From QQUD01 sp039029915 (GTDB taxonomy: Bacteria; Chloroflexota; Anaerolineae; Promineifilales; Promineifilaceae), in NCBI GenBank assembly GCA_039029915.1, contig JBCCFD010000372.1:1-8237 (forward strand): 8,237 nt of DNA, read 5' to 3'. Each line of letters starts with the position of its first letter. The stretch's first letter is position 1. Both the position numbers and the translations under genes were made by a program. Shown here in pieces: positions 6,147 to 8,237 of this stretch. The notes under the pieces were generated by a model. That model saw only the letters and a list, made by a program, of their open reading frames with translations. It was not told the origin of the DNA and did not search any database.

Positions 6147-8237
6147 ATGAAAAAGTTGTCCCCGTTCGTATTTTCCTTTGTTTTTATGACATTGTTTGGT
6201 TTGCTGATGGCCCAATCAAACCCCGTTTTTGCCGCTTCAATTACGGTAGATACGTTTGATCATTTTGCTGTTGATGACGGTAATTGTTCGCTCAGTGAAG
6301 CGATTATGGCGGCCAACTTAGATACGGCCGTTGATCAATGTACTGCCGGCTCAGGAGCCGATATCATTAACCTATCTGAGGGTGTTTACGATATTTACTT
6401 TGAGCTTGATTACACTGATGGGCCGAACGCTTATCCATCAATTACCAGCCCAATCACCATTATGGGGAATGGCTCCACCTTAATTCGTTCAGCAGAAAAG
6501 AGCGAAGAAGGTGGCGTTTTTAGATTCTTCCACGTTGCCGAAACGGGTCATTTAACAATCAACAACCTCACGCTTGAAAATGGCTGCGTTGAGTATGGGT
6601 ATGGAGACAGCGGTGGGGCAATTTTTAACCGAGGCGCCTTAAACGTTGAAAACCAGAGTCAATTTATTGCCAACCACGCTGATTATTTAGGCGGTGCCAT
6701 TTACAATAAAGGAACAGCCACAATCGACAATTCATTTGTTGGTGAAAGCGGCGAATATCCTTATTTGAATTATGCTTATAATGGCGGCGGTATTTATAAC
6801 GAATATGATGCGTTATTAACCATTAAAAATAACTCTCAAATTATTGGCAACCACGCCACATACGCTGGTGGTGGAATTTACAACGACGGTAGTTTGAACG
6901 TTGAAAGTGGGTCCATCATTGCTGAAAACGTCGTTTATGGTGAAGAGGGGGAAGGTGAGCCGATTACTCCTCAAAATATCAATGTTGATTTTGAATATGG
7001 CTACCTGCAAGGTTTTGGTGGCGGTATTTACAACACAATGGATGTGAACATCAGCGATGCCACGATTCGCAACAACGAAGCCCCAACGGGTGGTGGCCTT
7101 GCAAACTCCTATTCTGATGCAGATGCTTCAATCGAATCAACAACCATTCATAACAACAAAGCGACGCAGGGTGGCGGTATTTATTCCGATTATGCCAGCG
7201 AAGAGATAACCAACAGTACCATCTCAGGAAACGTCGCGTACGATGATGGGGGTGGCATCTTCTCTTATGGTTCCTACACAACGCTTTACTTTGTGACCAT
7301 TACCGAAAATGTAGCCGATGACAACGGAGATTATTACGGTATAGGTGGTGGTATTTATGCGAGTTACAGCACCGTTGAAATGACCAACTCTATTTTGGCA
7401 AATAATGATGTTAACAATCTTGAGCCTTTTGCCTTTGACTGCTATGACGACGGTGGTATGGGTGAAGGTGAGGGAGAAGGTGAAGGTTATGAAAATGCCT
7501 TTTCCTATGTGGCATATTCGCTGATTGGTAACAATGACGGCTGTCAATCTATCGTTGATGGTGAAAATGGCAACATCATAGGCTCTTCTGAAGAGCCAGT
7601 CAATGCCGGTTTAACGCCACTCGGAGAGTTTGGTGGGCCAAACCTAACCCACAGCCTTATCTTAGGCAGCATTGCCATTGATGCGGGTAGTGAAAACTGT
7701 GTTGTGACTGACCAACGTGGTTTTGACCGTCCGGTTGATGGAAATAATGATGGCGGATCAGTTTGTGATATGGGAGCGGTCGAGGTTGGGTTTTTGAACG
7801 ACGCCTGGCCTCGCGCAAAAAGAATTGATTTAAATGAAGACCTCGAAGGGTTGATGACCGGTCAAATTGATACCGATTCAGTTGACATTTTGGGTCAATC
7901 TCGCTGGTACAAATTCACGGTCGATCCCGAAAGCGATATAACAGTTGACCTCACGAACTTAGCGGCTAACTATGACATTACGCTTTATAAAGATATTGCT
8001 CAAGAATATGCTGAACTCGTAACGGTTGAAAATGAAGAGCAATTAATTGAGCTAACGGCCGAATTTGCACCAGATGCCTACAGTCCAGACATCTTTAGTC
8101 CAGACATCTTTAGTCCAGACATCTTTAGTCCAGACATCTTCAGTCCAGACATCTTCAGTCCAGACATCTTCAGTCCAGACATCTTCAGTCCAGACATCTT
8201 CAGTCCAGACATCTTCAGTCCAGACATCTTCAGTCCA
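6147..8237 (+). CDS. Secreted beta-helix/PPC protein with SPDIF repeats, 3' partial
   Basis: 697 codons are visible with no stop, so the C-terminus lies beyond the window. Residues 1-29 are a Sec signal peptide (cleavage PVFA|AS). CSLSEAI (47-53) follows, as is typical at the head of large secreted beta-helix proteins. Residues about 100-430 hold roughly nine rungs marked by GG(A/G)I(Y/F)N-type motifs: GGAIFN (156), GGAIYN (182), GGGIYN (213, 241, 291), GGGLAN (315), GGGIYS (342), GGGIFS (368) and GGGIYA (400). A Gly-Glu tract (about 437-447) precedes a choice-of-anchor-Q-like end: SLIGNNDGC (458-466), DQRGFDRP (522-529) and CDMGAVE (540-546). A PPC-like beta-sandwich follows (about 552-620; WYKF, NYDITLY), then APDAY and ten SPDIF units (646-695). 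No catalytic motif is seen, so adhesin, polysaccharide-binding or cell-surface structural roles are most likely. A pectate-lyase-like enzyme cannot be excluded. SD AAGGAGG supports the start. It is transcribed separately from the nuclease gene. Confidence 0.88.
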   Translation, partial: MKKLSPFVFSFVFMTLFGLLMAQSNPVFAASITVDTFDHFAVDDGNCSLSEAIMAANLDTAVDQCTAGSGADIINLSEGVYDIYFELDYTDGPNAYPSITSPITIMGNGSTLIRSAEKSEEGGVFRFFHVAETGHLTINNLTLENGCVEYGYGDSGGAIFNRGALNVENQSQFIANHADYLGGAIYNKGTATIDNSFVGESGEYPYLNYAYNGGGIYNEYDALLTIKNNSQIIGNHATYAGGGIYNDGSLNVESGSIIAENVVYGEEGEGEPITPQNINVDFEYGYLQGFGGGIYNTMDVNISDATIRNNEAPTGGGLANSYSDADASIESTTIHNNKATQGGGIYSDYASEEITNSTISGNVAYDDGGGIFSYGSYTTLYFVTITENVADDNGDYYGIGGGIYASYSTVEMTNSILANNDVNNLEPFAFDCYDDGGMGEGEGEGEGYENAFSYVAYSLIGNNDGCQSIVDGENGNIIGSSEEPVNAGLTPLGEFGGPNLTHSLILGSIAIDAGSENCVVTDQRGFDRPVDGNNDGGSVCDMGAVEVGFLNDAWPRAKRIDLNEDLEGLMTGQIDTDSVDILGQSRWYKFTVDPESDITVDLTNLAANYDITLYKDIAQEYAELVTVENEEQLIELTAEFAPDAYSPDIFSPDIFSPDIFSPDIFSPDIFSPDIFSPDIFSPDIFSPDIFSPDIFSP
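8082..8237 (+). repeat. 15-bp minisatellite encoding (SPDIF)n
   Basis: Ten complete 15-base units AGTCCAGACATCTTY, plus six bases of an eleventh, run to the last base of the window. The only variation is the final base of the unit: units 1-3 end in TTT and units 4-10 in TTC. The reading frame is kept throughout and gives Ser-Pro-Asp-Ile-Phe repeats. A diverged unit, APDAY (8067-8081), precedes the array and looks like its ancestral edge. Near-perfect DNA identity implies recent expansion by slippage or unequal recombination. Unit gain or loss changes protein length by five residues without a frameshift. The true length is unknown because the window stops inside the array. Confidence 0.97.

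Larger units (their letters stand above)
670..6331. repeat. Dispersed palindrome ACGGCCGT, six copies
   Basis: The span covers the dispersed copies, not a continuous element. Perfect copies start at 670, 1477, 2209, 2878, 5563 and 6324. Those at 670 and 1477 extend to the 10-base palindrome AACGGCCGTT, and that at 5563 to TACGGCCGTA. All six lie inside genes, on both coding strands, and all are read in the same phase as ACG GCC GTn (Thr-Ala-Val). Near-copies with the last base changed occur at 2995 and 8054 (ACGGCCGA) and at 3518 (ACGGCCGG). A random 8-mer would be expected about 0.13 times in this length. Confidence 0.8.

Noticed and set aside
6000..6215. 71-codon reverse frame across the beta-helix gene start
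   Set aside because: It overlaps the signal peptide region of a well-supported gene, and its Gln/Asn/Ser/Phe-rich product looks like a translation of AT-rich intergenic DNA.
8082..8237. CRISPR-like array
   Set aside because: The units are contiguous 15-mers with no spacers, and they stay in frame with the upstream gene. This is a coding minisatellite.
8082..8237. Classical pentapeptide-repeat (A(D/N)LXX) protein
   Set aside because: The unit is five residues with Asp before Ile, but Pro occupies the position that needs a small residue and recurs in every unit, which does not suit the quadrilateral helix of that family.

Overview
The window reads as accessory, surface/secretion-oriented DNA from a mid-GC environmental bacterium. 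The best guess is a filamentous Chloroflexota (Anaerolineae-like) species. That guess rests on a secreted parallel beta-helix protein with an N-terminal CSLxEAI motif and a choice-of-anchor-Q style DQRGF.RP ending, followed by a PPC-like domain and PD-aromatic pentapeptide repeats, and on a very large LTD/Ig-decorated extracellular nuclease. It is inferred from protein style, not from a marker gene.

Layout: 1-612 has no convincing gene. It holds a 216-bp segment (54-269) with matching inverted ends that looks like a mobile-element remnant, plus some small palindromes. 613-5157 (+) encodes a 1514-residue Sec-exported nuclease of the ExeM/NucH type. Its order is signal peptide, LTD, Ig-like, two near-identical LTD-like repeats, second Ig-like, OB-like domain, EEP nuclease with a complete active site, and short RTX-like calcium repeats. 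A strong terminator (5247-5281) follows. 5280-5696 (-) encodes a small VOC/glyoxalase-fold protein that converges on that terminator and has its own plausible sigma70 promoter. 5697-6146 is an AT-rich divergent intergenic region with promoter candidates for both neighbours and a hairpin over the ribosome-binding site of the last gene. 6147-8237 (+) is the 5' part of a secreted beta-helix/PPC protein, open at the window edge inside a 15-bp tandem array encoding (SPDIF)n.

The two large genes both encode exported, cysteine-containing, repeat-rich proteins, one degrading extracellular nucleic acid or phosphoester substrates and one probably adhesive or structural. They have separate control signals and are not an operon, but together they suggest a biofilm/matrix locus. 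The VOC gene has no visible link to them.

The most unexpected signal is a short palindrome, ACGGCCGT. It occurs six times in 8.2 kb, in all three genes and on both coding strands, always in the same codon phase (Thr-Ala-Val). About 0.13 occurrences are expected for a random 8-mer. It may be a highly iterated palindrome of this genome, comparable in concept to cyanobacterial HIP1.
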